A stretch of 64,000 bases of DNA from Atopsyche davidsoni (lineage: Eukaryota > Arthropoda > Insecta > Trichoptera > Hydrobiosidae). The notes under the pieces were generated by a model, which worked only from the letters and a program-made list of their open reading frames with translations, was not told the origin of the DNA and did no database searches. The position numbers were made by a program, and so were the translations under genes. The stretch spans positions 2,190,001-2,254,000 of the forward strand of contig JAILWY010000026.1 of the NCBI GenBank assembly GCA_022113835.1, in the 5' to 3' direction. This document shows positions 23,691 to 34,980 of this stretch, piece after piece. Within the stretch, counting starts at the first letter, position 1. Each line of letters begins with the position of its first letter.

Positions 23691-23946
23691 ACTGAAGACC
23701 GTCTGGCTTATATAAAACATTTTAATTTAAAATACCACAGATAAGACCGAATAGTCTAGAGTTTTTAGATGCAAAACGTTATAATTTATAATAAGTTCTA
23801 AATCATTTCCAAAAGAAAAAAATATTTGAATACGATTTACGTTTCAGACTCGTTATACGTTTTATCTGTAAATATACATTTTTATAACTATTTTTAAATT
23901 GCAGATTGTTTTATGCAGTCGTGTGTGTTATAAATATTTAATTTAA

Positions 23947-24126
23947 TAATTATTTTAAATAATAATATAATAAAATACTTGAGTGATTTTTTTTACACAT
24001 AGATTTTTATTGGTGACCGGTTTCAACGTGAAAGGTTGGCGAAACCGGAAAAATCACTCAAGTGTTTTACTTATTATTTAAAAATATTAAAATGGAATTC
24101 CACCAAGTACTCTCTAATTATTTTAA
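23947..24126. mobile_element. Hammerhead-bearing repeat copy with 12-bp target duplication
   Basis: The body at 23959-24114 contains AAAATACTTGAGTGATTTTT, GTGACCGGTTTC, AACGTGAAAGGTTGGCGAAA then CCGG, and GGAATTCCACCAAGTACTCT, as in the copy at 4402. TAATTATTTTAA flanks it at 23947-23958 and 24115-24126. Its central palindrome has collapsed: the minus-strand core is cut to GTGACCGGTTTC and fused to the plus-strand core. The repeated 12-bp duplication length supports target-primed insertion. Confidence 0.75.
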
Positions 24127-24481
24127 CCTTATTTATCTGAGCTATTTTTTTTTTGTTATTTAGTTTTTGATTGTGACTGTGTGATCAACCAAATAGATAA
24201 ACAATAAAGGTGAGTTTATTTCGAAGTAAACGCTTTTGCTTTACGACAAGATCATAAATTAATTTTCAATATAAAGCTTTACAAATTATTTTTGACATGT
24301 CAGTAGATTGCGCAAGTATTATGCCGCTTTTATTCTTACGTTTCTGCTCCAATTCAGGGGGCATCTTTAAATCTGATCCGAAACTCCCAAGAAGAAACGC
24401 AATACGGTATTCAAGAACTGAAATATCCACATTGACTCGTTTAATTTGTAGTACTCCATATTCAGTCTGAATGTGAGGATT

Positions 24482-24740
24482 TGATACAGCTGCGGTTTGC
24501 CCCCATGGGGTTTTCACCTGTGGGGGTCCAGGGGGTCCAGGGGCCTTGGTCGATGTTCTAGCTGTTGCTTCACTCTGCTGGCCGGTTGTTCTGACGGCAG
24601 CCAATGTCAAGGTCGTCCCAATATGTGTGGTGACGCTCGCACGTCAGACCTGGCAGTGATTTATGCCCGCAGGGCTGCCACAAATGTTCACTGTGACGCA
24701 CGAATGTGCTGAACCAGCGAAGTGTTGCATATGCCCTAAC
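24482..24740. promoter_or_regulatory. GC-rich island with G-quadruplex motif and TCAAGGTCG
   Basis: G-tracts at 24507, 24522, 24531 and 24540 separated by short loops (GGGGGTCCAGGGGGTCCAGG) form a strong quadruplex motif. GTCAAGGTCGTCC follows at 24606-24618. On the minus strand a 114-codon frame (24266-24610) contains APGPPGPPQ immediately before a donor-like CACAG|GTGAAA, and TGCCAG acceptors lie upstream. These could mark a small exon with a collagen-like repeat, but one such triplet pair is weak evidence. Confidence 0.25.
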
Positions 24741-25000
24741 CCAGGGGCCCCCAACCTTTTTGCACACTAGAGCACATTTTAAAAATGCCGATCTGGTGGT
24801 GGGCACCATTTATTTTTTTCAAAAGCAATGATATTTTGAAAATATTATACTTCTCTGTTTAATTACAAAATATTATTTTTTTCATAACATTTCATTGTAA
24901 TTTTTTTTTTATCGTGGTCGCACAGCGGCGGGCACACGTAAAACGGCCGGCGGGCGCCATGGTGCCCGCGGGCATAGGGTTGGGGACCCCTGCCCTAACC
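24734..25000. mobile_element. hAT-type MITE with perfect 8-bp target duplication
   Basis: The element runs 24742-24992 (251 bp). Left end CAGGGGCCCCCAACCTTTTT and right end GGTTGGGGACCCCTG are inverted repeats with one mismatch in 15. The 8-bp duplication CCCTAACC lies at 24734-24741 and 24993-25000. The interior is AT-rich with a short GC-rich subterminal patch (CGGCCGGCGGGCGCC) and no coding. Ends and 8-bp duplication are diagnostic of hAT transposons. The perfect duplication implies a fairly recent insertion. Confidence 0.9.
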
Positions 25001-25860
25001 TGACCTACACAAAGCTCGATAAATATTATATTTTCTATACACTTGTATATACTATATACTTCACATGAATTTATTTATTTTCAGCATAACTAGTTTCGAA
25101 AAAAAAACTAACAACATACGTTTAAACAGATGAGGTTTATACTATAAGTTGGATTTATACCACTACAAGTTATAAAGGTGTGGACTACAATTTGTTTAAG
25201 ATATAATTTAAAATAAAACATGTTTTCACTTCTTCGTGATTTTTTTAATGATTTAAGTGTATTACATTCTGCGACACTGTTAGATTTTATTTGAATATTT
25301 AGGTTTGCCTTGAAAGCCGTACTGGCAAGGACAAGGAATTTGCTTGCAAACCTTTCTAGCAAATGCCTTGTCCATCAATAATATCATATTTTATATTTTC
25401 ATAAACGCTTGGTCAAGCTTATACTACTCGATTAGCTCGAAAGCATTTTCTTAGGTCACAAGAGCCATGAAGTCATTTTAAATATTTATTCCTTCAAACA
25501 TACATAAATATTTTCTATTTTCTATGGATTGCTTATAAAAAAGGGATTTTTTAAAAATGTTATCTTAATACTATATACTGAAAATATTCAAAATAGTTAA
25601 GTAAAAACGCGAATATAACATATACATTTCATAATTAATGTCTGCAACTAATTAATATTTTTTTTGGCATAACATAATAAAAATATTGAATTTACTAAGA
25701 CATAGTAATTCATTATTTTTCTGGTTAATAACACGAGGAATTTGTGTAATATCAGATTTCACGAATTTTAATAATATAAATTATTTAACCATAAAAGCAA
25801 CATATTTAAAAAAGTAAAAAAAGATTCACGTCTTCTTTATTTAGTCTACAATAGTATTGT
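25001..25860. other. AT-rich sequence without recognisable features
   Basis: An 84-codon minus-strand frame (25108-25362) has no motif. Nothing else stood out. Confidence 0.55.
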
Positions 25861-25865
25861 AAAAA

Positions 25866-25956
25866 GATTTTTACTAGTTTAAATATAAATAATATTATTA
25901 TCATAACGAATGTCGTTATGATAATAATATTATTTATATTTAAACTAGTAAAAATC
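25866..25956. repeat. Perfect 44-bp-arm palindrome with 3-nt spacer
   Basis: The left arm 25866-25909 (starting GATTTTTACTAGTTTAAATA) and the right arm 25913-25956 are exact reverse complements, separated only by ATG. Symmetry stops abruptly at both outer edges. Transcribed, it would fold into a 44-bp perfect hairpin; as DNA it can extrude a cruciform. The AT-rich arms contain AATATTATTAT. It could be a recent fold-back duplication, a hairpin precursor or a small inverted-repeat element. Confidence 0.95.
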
Positions 25957-26940
25957 GTTCATTAGAACGTAAATTTTCGAGCTCACAAAGTAATTTTTGG
26001 CAGCATGCTCAATTCGGTATAATAATGCACGTTTATGTTTCTACGAAATTATCATTTAAAACTAATGAACAAATTAATAATAATCAAGCGGCTTGATTGA
26101 CAGTTGAAGAGGGTCATTAAAAGTTTACTATCAAAACACAAATGGCTTTGACCTTCGTCTAAATATCTCGTTACTGTATTAATTTAACACACCTACAGCA
26201 AACACACGCAAGGTTTATAAGTTTATAAATATTCTACACATATTATAGATTATATTAATTATAAACAAATTATAGATTTTTTTCATTGTTTCTTACTGCT
26301 CTGAAAAAAATGAAATTTCATTTTCATGTCTCAAACGTTTTCCTTCATTTTGGGATCGCCCTAAATATGGTCACTTGCTAAATCAGTCCTAAGTAAAATA
26401 TGACGTCATGGGAGGTTTTTTTTATATATTAATTTTATAATCTTTTCGCTTGGACTGTTGTAAAAATGTTAAATAAAAGTTTAAAGACTGTGGCGTTTGA
26501 TAAATATACATTTTACTCAAATCTACTTGCTTTGGTGAACGATGTGTAACGAACTAAACGGTAAATATCTGTGCGGTAAATAAATTTGACAATGTCACGA
26601 AAATCATGACTACAATTTTGAGAATGTATACGAAGTGTTGAAACACTGCTAAATTATATTTGTAATATTTACTCACGTTACAAATAAAATAAAGCTACAA
26701 GATTAAATGAAAGCTATCAAAACAATATTTGATGTTGTAGATACGTGAAATCATGAAATCAAGTTACGAGTTATATTTTTATGTGAGTTTACTCAATGTG
26801 AAGTTTTATGACAGTCAATTGATAAAATATAATTTAGTTATATAATGATAATAATACTCCATCATTGGCAAGTATTGTCACAAAGCGATAATCGTTTCCC
26901 AGCCCGTGCATGGCGTGGCTCTCTAGTTGTCGCGCAATTC
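25957..26940. other. AT-rich sequence with a CRE
   Basis: A perfect TGACGTCA lies at 26401-26408. A short GC-rich patch (CCCAGCCCGTGCATGGCGTG) is near 26899. No gene was seen. Confidence 0.5.
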
Positions 26941-26964
26941 GGAGTCTAAAATTAAATCGAGAGA

Positions 26965-27195
26965 CTACCTTGAATTAATGCTGGCCAATGTCAAAAGGTC
27001 ACCCCGAAAGGTTGCCATGCGACGAATTATGTTAAATTCAATATAAAATGACAGTGCTCTGATCTTGTTTGCACTGGCTGCAATCAGCTGATCTTTTACT
27101 GAATTATCATCAGCTTTGGAATCAGAGACTTGAGATTTGCTGAACCGAGCATCGAATCGAGATGTATACTTGCCAAACAAAATCAATGGATTCAA
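26965..27195 (-). other. Unrecognised open frame, possible exon ending at a donor
   Basis: A 76-codon minus-strand frame contains KADDNSVKDQLIAASANKIR and has a balanced residue composition. Its 3' edge TTCAAG|GTAGTC (near 26970) resembles a splice donor. A diverged copy of part of it (frame reading roughly KDGQLIAAVTNK) lies at 27256-27304 on the same strand, so this may be a decayed repeat with coding ancestry. No family is recognised. Confidence 0.25.
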
Positions 27196-27239
27196 TGAGA
27201 TTTTATAAAAGAATAGTCATGTGACGAAAATTATTTAAT

Positions 27240-28790
27240 TTAATTAAAAATAATGACGCAATTGTCTTATTTGTAACGGCTGCAATTAGTTGCCCATCTT
27301 TGGATAAACTATATATATATATATATATTGGTTTAGTTGGAGAGTCGCATATTAGCTGAAAATAATTCCATTTTGTGAGTTTATCTGGCTTAAAATAATA
27401 AATGTAGAAAATTTGGTATCCTGAATTTAATTTAATTAAATATGATTTTAAGCAAACAAAAAGGATAATTACTTTAAAAAATATATGTTTATATTGAAGG
27501 AAATTTTGAGTTTTGAATTAGTGGGATATTTTATGTTATAAATTAATGACGTGAAATTTTTACTGAATGTCCGAAGTACGCTCAAAATTATAAAGTTTGA
27601 ATGCGAGTCACTTTAAAACAATATAAGCGATTTTAATTACTTCTGGATGCTTTTGTTTGGAGCTGCTGCCTCTTCTGTGAGGCGTAAATTTTATCTATAT
27701 AGGTATTTAAACTTTCAAAATAAAGAGTTTGCGAAGACCTCACACCACGGCTTCCGAAAGTGCGGTGCGCGTCGCGTAGGCCGGGGGCTGCCTCACCTTG
27801 AACTGAAATAGAGCCTCCCCGCCCCCATCCCTGAGGGGGGAGGCTGGGGTGGTGGTTCTTTGGGGCCCGCTTTTAGGAGAGCTTCCAATCTAAAAAGCGC
27901 TTGAATTTCAATGTGGTTTTTATTGCTATTTGAGAAATGTTGTAGAGATATTCAGTTTTATTGACTGAAACGATTAAATTAAAATTTATTTGCTGTAGAT
28001 AAGTTTTCAGAATGGGATTTATAAACATTAAATTACAATATTGAAAACTTTGTTATAGATATTATCATCAAAGCGGTGTATTGAAATTATAAAAATGAAT
28101 ATTGAAATTCAGTTTTGCGAAAAATGTAAAACGACGAATAATCAAATGGAGAGTATTTTTTTATTGTAAGATTGATAGTTTAAAATTGTAAGCATCATTT
28201 AAACGTTTTTAAAACATAACAAAGAACTAAAAAATATTTAAATAATCAACTGTTGATAAATTAGGCATTTTAGAACAATTGCTTTCTTCTTTACGTATAT
28301 TGACTATTGAAGGGTTTAAAAAAAATCGATTAATGTCAGTACAAAATTGGAGTTATTATAATAAGATTTATATTTATAAGTAAAACAATATATAAATATG
28401 CGTTTATGGCCTTAATAAATAGACTATGATGAAAAAAACCAGTATAGAAGTAAAAATGAGTAAATAAATCCGTTTAGTTAAATTATTATCAAAAGCGATA
28501 GCGAATAAAAATATTAGTTAGTAATTTGATCTTATCTTAAAGATCAAATTAAGAAGGAATAGAAATGAAGAATAAAATAACAAAATCGAAAAAAAAAACA
28601 TAACCTTTTATTCCTGTATTTAAGTATTTTTGAGTTTCAGCTTATAACCCTTAAAAAAATTTAGTGCATAAAATATTTTATGCACGGCATAAATTTTAAA
28701 AAATTACGATGATCACATATTTATTTAAGTATAATCTGTATAAGCATTTACTTAAAAATATTTTTTATTTATAATCTCAGTAAAAAAGTG
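27240..28790. other. AT-rich sequence with a short GC-rich foldback
   Basis: A (TA)n tract of about 20 bp lies at 27310-27330. At 27735-27870 a GC-rich patch contains AGCCTCCCC and GGGGAGGCT as inverted repeats around a C-rich loop. GGGGAGGCTGGGGTGG (about 27835) recurs at about 34070. No gene was seen. Confidence 0.45.
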
Positions 28791-28793
28791 TTT

Positions 28794-29003
28794 TTACCCC
28801 TGCAAAGTGTACGTGTAACCACCCTTAACCCGATTTCCGTAACTTTCAACGCCAGCACTTGAGAGCGGTGCGGTAATATTGTCAATTAGTGAGGCTGGTA
28901 ATTGCTCCAGACAACCTGGGCGCAGGTAACTACAGGTGCCCTGTTCAATCTTGGTCTGGAAAGCGTCGAAAGACCCTGATTCTTCACAGGCTATATTTAT
29001 CAT
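28794..29003 (-). other. Unrecognised open frame in a GC-richer patch
   Basis: A 69-codon minus-strand frame begins with ATG (29003) and has a balanced composition with several Cys (EQGTCSYLRPGCLEQLPASL). A possible acceptor (CTTTCCAG) and donor-like CAG|GTTGTC lie inside it. No domain is recognised. It is one of the more protein-like small frames, but chance is not excluded. Confidence 0.25.
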
Positions 29004-29009
29004 TTTATA

Positions 29010-29960
29010 AACAAAACATACAAATAATAAAAAAAATTATCTTTCCTTTCTGATTAATATTAAATATATTTTAAATATAATTCACAAAGTGAAAAAAATC
29101 ACATTTTTATTTGAGCTTGGTTAATAATTGAAAAACAAAATGAATATGGTTACTATGATTGGTAGAAGAATAATATCAGCTTGAAGAAATATATTCAGAG
29201 CAATATCTTTTCTACACAATGTATAAAAAAACACCAATTAAAAATTTTTTTTTCCATATAGAAAAATAACCTAGATTTTTCCAATAGATTGTAATTAATT
29301 ATCAAGTCGATTCAGATGGATATTTTTAAAGCTGTTAAATCGTTTCGAATCAGACTCAGAGAGATCTCGTAAGCCACCCTTCCACAGCGAAACATATCAG
29401 ACCGAGAAAGTTCCCAGCAGGGGGGTTGTCTGACCTACAGCCCCCGCCCCTGTGCCCTTGGGGTTGCTAAATGATAAACCACTGACTTTTTTGACATTCA
29501 AGTCTATACTTAACAACTTTTTAGCTTGAAACATAGAGTTGAAAATAGTTATTCCGAGAATTTTTCGGTTTGAACAAAAAGGAAAGACAAACAGGCGTAT
29601 TATATTTAGTGTCTGTATTTATTTTTAAGCTATATATATACATCTAACGAATTAATATATATTTTTATTAATTATAACTAATTTGAGTAATTTTCCTTTC
29701 ATTTAATACAGTATATTACGTGTCTGCTTCCGATTTGAGAAAAAAATATTTACCTCTGCAAAAATGATTAGAACCTAAAAATATTTTTTTTGACATACTT
29801 GATTTCAACGCGTGAATTAAAAATGCGAATTTACACTGTTTGTTCATATATTGCTATTACTTATATATATATTTAAAAAAAAAAAAAAAAAAATTGGATA
29901 TGACACTGAGTGTGAATTATTTGAGAGAATCTCCCAATGACGAATGTCGAGCGCTGAAAT
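29010..29960. other. AT-rich sequence with one C/G-rich patch
   Basis: A patch near 29405-29465 has CAGGGG and CCCCTG as an inverted pair around TTGTCTGACCTACAG. A poly-A run is at 29874-29893. Nothing else was recognised. Confidence 0.5.
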
Positions 29961-29974
29961 CTCCGTTAAAAAGC

Positions 29975-30165
29975 TATAATTGAATCAGGCGCGGGTGCCG
30001 CCGGCGTCCTTGGGGTGATCCCTTAGCAACAAGGTCGGCTGCCATCTTGGATCAAATTCAATCACGACCTTGGGAGGCGACCCACTCTATTGCGCGTTTT
30101 ATTACATTTTTGTTATCGACGCCCGACCGTCAAACTTCGATAGAGTTTGGGAGCTTGAGACTTAT
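29975..30165. promoter_or_regulatory. Island with two opposed CAAGGTC sites and a YY1-like site
   Basis: CAACAAGGTCGG (30027-30038) and ACGACCTTGGG (30064-30074) face each other 30 bp apart, with GCCATCTTGG (30041-30050), a canonical YY1/Pho-type core, between them. GC content is raised compared with flanks. An unrecognised 68-codon frame (30047-30253) overlaps. Confidence 0.35.
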
Positions 30166-30290
30166 GAAATTCAGTAAACATATGAACTTGTGTTTAAGAT
30201 GTTCAAATATTTTTCAAAACAGGGTATTTTTATTAAAATATTTTTTTTTTTAAATTTTGTTTCTACTTTTTAGTTTGTGACGATTCCAGC

Positions 30291-30318
30291 TTCGCAAGTA
30301 TGTGCGGCATCTTCAGGC
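30291..30318 (-). repeat. Degenerate hammerhead-like core
   Basis: On the minus strand GCCTGAAGATGCCGCACATA then CTTGCGAAGC has the order CTGAAGA, short stem (GCA/TGC), GAAGC. The GAAA core has a transition, so activity would not be expected. It lies in a foldback between TTCTAGTTCGC-like and GTTTCTAC-like arms. Confidence 0.3.
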
Positions 30319-30319
30319 A

Positions 30320-33210
30320 GATCAATGATGCTAACCAAGCATCAAGCGAACTAGAAACAGCACATTTAATTACTAAAATATATAATCAATAAAAAAAAAA
30401 TACATATTGTTCATATGGTAAATAAATAAATTTGTATAATTCCACTATTTTTCAAAAATACTTTATTCTCATTGATGTTTATAACTTGTCTACAAAAATT
30501 ATACAAAACTGTATCAATACTTTGATATTATGCATTAATAAGTGAAAAAAATAATGCCAGAAATTTTTTTTAAAAATAAGTATCATAATTCTATGTGATT
30601 TAGACAAATACACCAAGAAATATATATATAAATATAACAAAACTATATATTCTTAAAAGTACATATAGTATTCAAGCTCTATGGTTTAATAAGTGGTTAT
30701 ATTTTTAAGCAGTGTTATATTTAACTTGGAGAGTTTCATTTTTTGGTTTATCGTTTAAATTAAAAAATCTCATTGACATTTTAAAAAAACTTTCTTCAAT
30801 GAAATCGTGTAAAAATGAAAATGAACTCCTAAAAATTATTAAATAATATCACATTACCACAAGTATCGCTTCCCAACCAGACTTATTTCACAAAAAAAAG
30901 CTATTAAACTCTTAACGATATTAAATTATTCCTGATATCAACGCTGAAATTTTATTTTATGAAAATGAGATTTTGCTACAAAAAATATATATAAATATTT
31001 CATGCTGTCTTTAGCTTAAGTAAAAGAGAGATGCGAATATCGTTCGGGGTCTTTCTTTTTTGCAAGCATGACAATATATTTATGTGAGACCTCAAAAAAT
31101 GTGATAGTGTATTTTTCATGTTACTACCTAAAATCGAAAGACTTGTAAAACGTGGAGTATATATACAAATATTTGCTGTCTATATAGCTGTATTGTTTAT
31201 TTATGTCTGATATGTGAAGATATCCTGAAAAAGATCAACCAATAAAAGGGTCTTTTTAGCCGGCTATACACGCAGCGACATAACTTGCAACCGATTTGCA
31301 ATTTATTATTATATATTGTATAACGTATTATATAAGAACACGCAGTTCTAATAATTTAAAAAAAAAACCCTCTACACACTCCGTAAATGCAGAGTCGGAG
31401 CAAGTAAATTGAAATTCAAAGATTTCACGGGTATGAATTTAGATCAATGAGAATCTACTCTCAGTTTTTTGTCCGAAGAAAATTTATACGAGTAAATGCC
31501 AGTGGCTTACGGTTTTTATTATTTGGGTACGCTAATTTTACATGCCAGTGTATCTTTACTTATGGACTCTATCATTTGACCATTTGTCTGAAAATTTAGT
31601 CGAAAAAAATTTAAAAGGCTCGAGTGGATTGTTGGCATTGTTGGTGGATGATTTAGAAATGAGCGAATAGTTAATTGACTTAATCGCTCTGCAAAATTAG
31701 CATTGTAGAATCACTGAATAAAAAATACGGATTTGATTTAAACAAATAAAGGGAAAAAGAGACAAGCTAGTAATTGACGTCTTATAACACTAAGTCATTA
31801 TAGGTTTTAGAAAATTTGAAAAAGGCTGAGTACTTGGGTGCATAGTTATCAAATAACAGATTTGCTCTTGCTCACGTGTGTACCCAGTTAATTGTTTTTT
31901 TTATCATATTGCTCAATCATAACTTTTTTTTTTTAATTGCATATGGTTTGAATTTTGTATCGGTTTGTAATATTTGACCCAAAACCGATGATTTTATATG
32001 ATTCACTAGATGAAAAATGAATTAATTCCTAATCACGCTATCGCTACAGTTTTTAGTAGTTATTTTGAAGTGGGTTTGTAGGTGACTCTCGGGGTGACTC
32101 GTGGGGGTGGGTTAGGTTAGGTTAGGCTGCGTACTGACTGTGGGCGACAGACGTCCTTTATAGTGGTGGTCCTACGCCCACGAACGTTTCAAGGAGTTTT
32201 ACATTATTTCTTTCAGTGAGGAAAGGAGGCATACAGAAAAGAGACTAACTTATTAAATTATGTAACGGTTGATGTACAAACTTTTTTAGAATTAAATTAA
32301 TTAAATTATTTTTCAAACTTTTATAACCAGTCTAATTTGAATAGCCAAATAACTAAGATGAAATGATCGGTGTTTTATAGTCATTTGGCTATTCATATCC
32401 TTTGTTTTTATAGTTGGAGTATTACAAATCCAACCAGTCTCTTGCGTATGTTTTATGATCTCCATACTTTTAATTAAAACTAGTAAATTCTGTAGCGGTT
32501 TTTTTACACGAACTCTGTGAAATAAAATGCTTATTAACACTAGAATTTCAGAAGTTTATTTTATAAACGCATTTTATTAACTTTAAATATTCTAAGACAC
32601 GTGGTGAGTTTAGTAAGTTTTCAAATTATTAAGAAAAAATACAAATTAATCACATAAATACATACATTTATCGAAATACATATATTAAAATAAATTTTGT
32701 CTCACAAGTAATCAATAATAACTGAACTTAAAAAATAAATTAATTCTCCTAAAATATTACATTGTATTTTGTTGTATTATTCAAATATAAAAAAGATAAT
32801 AAAATAATCGCACCCATCTACAGTTTTAAAAACGTCCTTAGGCAGACATAAAAATATTTAAATTAAGGCAATAAGAACTCAAATTATAATCACAGGTTCT
32901 GAATAAATCAGCGATATTTTTATTGGAATTTTAATAAAGTAACCGTTCCATTACTTCCAATCTTCTTTACTGTCATTCTTGAGTTACTTAATCAGCGTCT
33001 CTCCTCTATTCCCCGTCTCACTCTCTCCCCTTCTCCACCCTCACCCCATAAACCCCAGCACGCACCCACCACCTCCGACCGGTGTAAAAATAGGTAAGTA
33101 CATTTCACTAAATCAAGAAATACACAAAGGATCAACCCTATATTGATTCATGTTAATGTAAAGCTGAAAACTTTGAAAAAGGTTAGCATTTATTTTGAAC
33201 AGAGTGCATA
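30320..33210. other. AT-rich sequence without recognisable features
   Basis: A short GGTTAGGTTAGGTTAGG run near 32110 is the insect telomeric pentamer in a weakly GC-rich patch (32050-32180). A pyrimidine-rich patch (33000-33060) precedes the next element. No gene was seen. Confidence 0.55.
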
Positions 33211-33215
33211 TATAT

Positions 33216-33715
33216 ACAGTGTGTCCAAAGAGAGTATCGGGTATTTGTTAGTTCAGTAAAACAAAAACTACTAGTAATCAAGTATTTTTTTTATTGTTGA
33301 TTATAAGAAGACAAAATGAAAAATTATTTCAAAAAGATAATGTTATCCAAATGGTGACCGTTACGCTGCTGGCACTCTTCTAATCTGGGACGAATTGCTG
33401 CCATTTCTGACCTGATATTTATTTCAATTCCGTTAGTTTCGTCGGATTATTCTCATAAACCCTATTTTTAAGGTATCCCCATACAAAAAAGTCAAGAGGG
33501 CTAAGGTCGGAGCTTCTGGGAGGCCAGTTGATGTTACCTCTACGTGAAATGACCTTATTAGGGAATAATTAATTAACAGCTTCAATTGATTGATTGGATG
33601 TATGGCAACTTGTTGGAACCACGTTTTTGAGTTGAAACTTTGAAACTCCCGCAACTTTGGGCCCAAAAATTATCGCGTCTCTATTCACATTCACCCGATA
33701 CTCTTTTTGGACAAA
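33216..33715 (-). mobile_element. Mariner-type element, internally deleted copy 1
   Basis: The ends are inverted: GTGTCCAAAGAGAGTATCGG at 33221 and CCGATACTCTTTTTGGACA ending 33713. TATATA precedes the left end. The roughly 500-bp element is shared end to end with 58965-59519 and keeps only the 3' part of a transposase on the minus strand. Confidence 0.85.
33324..33535 (-). pseudogene. Mariner-type transposase C-terminus, broken
   Basis: The minus-strand frame reads NINWPPRSSDLSPLDFFVWG then YLKNRVYENN. The PPRSSDLSPLDF segment carries the last aspartate of the mariner DDD triad (usually in PP.SPDL.P.DF). A stop follows after LTELK, and the ending of the family (NGHHLDNIIF) is seen in a shifted frame near the 3' edge. 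The N-terminal DNA-binding half and first catalytic residues are deleted, so it cannot be active. Confidence 0.8.
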
Positions 33716-33719
33716 TTAA

Positions 33720-34690
33720 AAAAAATATCTTTATCATCAAAGTCCACGATCATAACATGTCATGAAAATATTATACAATATTTAGTTGCATACCTGAAAA
33801 CGTACAAAGTTTAATCTAAAAATAAATAACACAGTGGGGTTGTATTAATGGTGGTAGTATTAGAACGCAGTATGTATATATTATCATGGTACATGAATAG
33901 TTCAAGGATATAGTAACAAATGTACATCATCCCCACCACCTATAATTTTAATCATAACACATTGACATTTGCAGCACATGTACGTTATAATCGCGCCCAT
34001 TACAAACACACTGACCTTTGATACTGGCTGCCACGACGTACTATTTCCGCGCATTCTCGCTTCCCCGCGGGGGAGGCTGGGGTGGGACGCACCCCCCGTG
34101 ACGTCAGCACCCCCGCCCCCGCACAAGGTCAAGGCCCCGTAAGCTTTTATTTTGTACGACAGATGAGTAATTACGTTATCTGCCTGGATTTTTTTTATAT
34201 ATTTTAAATTCATTTGATTTCGGCTACGTTTTCATCAGCTGATTTAAAAAGCACTCTCGCGTTGTTTTTAGAAATAATGTTTTATATTTGGTTACTATCC
34301 AATAAGATAATTGAGATACCCAACATACTTAAGGCACAAGGTCGATATAGTGAAAAGCTATGAGTTTATTTATACTTATTCAATCTCATATAAATACTAA
34401 GTAATGGGTTTTTATCTCGTCATTTCATGTCTGTATCACAAACAAGTTAAAATATATACAACACCGAAAATAGATTTTGAACGCTTAGGCTACTAAGTTA
34501 AGTGTTTTAAAAACACTGCATAAACTCCGGTTTCACACCATTCAATGATGCATCTATCTTCGGTTTATCTTTTGACAGTGACAATCTAATATATAAAAAT
34601 GGATAAAAATAATCTTCAGAAGTTTATTCTTTGCCAAGTTGCGCCAATAATGTATGATTTGCAATAGCTGTAATGTACATTTTAAACTGA
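33720..34690. other. AT-rich stretch with a GC-rich island containing a CRE and CAAGGTCAAGG
   Basis: Around 34030-34145 a GC-rich patch has GGGGGAGGCTGGGGTGGG, a perfect CRE TGACGTCA (34099-34106) and CACAAGGTCAAGGCC (34132-34146), two overlapping nuclear-receptor-type half-sites. Another CAAGGTCG lies at 34337-34344. The 103-codon minus-strand frame (33902-34213) is unrecognised. The island is a regulatory candidate. Confidence 0.3.
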
Positions 34691-34799
34691 CGCCCTAATT
34701 AAGGCACATTTCTTCACACATTGAAAGTGATTAAAGAAATTCTCAGAAGCATCTCCAAGCTTACATGGCCGGTGCACTACCGTTATGCTAACAAGTCAC
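34691..34799 (-). repeat. SINE-like copy, minus strand, B box deleted
   Basis: Reading the minus strand, GTGACTTGTTAGCATAACGG and CACCGGCCATGTAAGCTTGG match the head of the 17271 copy. The T-arm part with the B box is absent. The body (TCTGAGAATTTCTTTAATCA and on) continues to about 34691. Confidence 0.65.
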
Positions 34800-34809
34800 T
34801 GCAACTTAG

Positions 34810-34915
34810 CGAGAATTTTTAACAATCATAATCTACACACGAACCAATGTGCGAACCAAAAAAATATTACTTATTAACTAAATCGTGTGTAGATTATGAT
34901 TGTTAAAAATTCTCG
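34810..34915. repeat. 33-bp perfect inverted repeat between two SINE heads
   Basis: The arm 34810-34842 (CGAGAATTTTTAACAATCAT and on) is an exact reverse complement of 34883-34915, with a 40-bp spacer. The SINE heads at 34799 (minus) and 34926 (plus) lie just outside and point away, so the arms are the shared leader of two head-to-head copies. Confidence 0.9.
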
Positions 34916-34925
34916 ATTAACAGAG

Positions 34926-34980
34926 GTGACTCGTTAGTACAAGGGTCAGTACACCAGCCATGTAAGCTGTAACCTAATCA
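34926..34980 (+). repeat. SINE-like head, 3' truncated
   Basis: GTGACTCGTTAGTACAAGGG and CACCAGCCATGTAAGCT match the tRNA-like head at 17271. The copy then jumps to CTAATCATATTAGTAAG, joining the tandem-duplicated module that follows. Confidence 0.6.

Noticed and set aside
32105..32125. GGTTAGG run as a chromosome end
   Set aside because: It has only three to four units inside unique sequence, so it is an interstitial telomeric motif, not a telomere.
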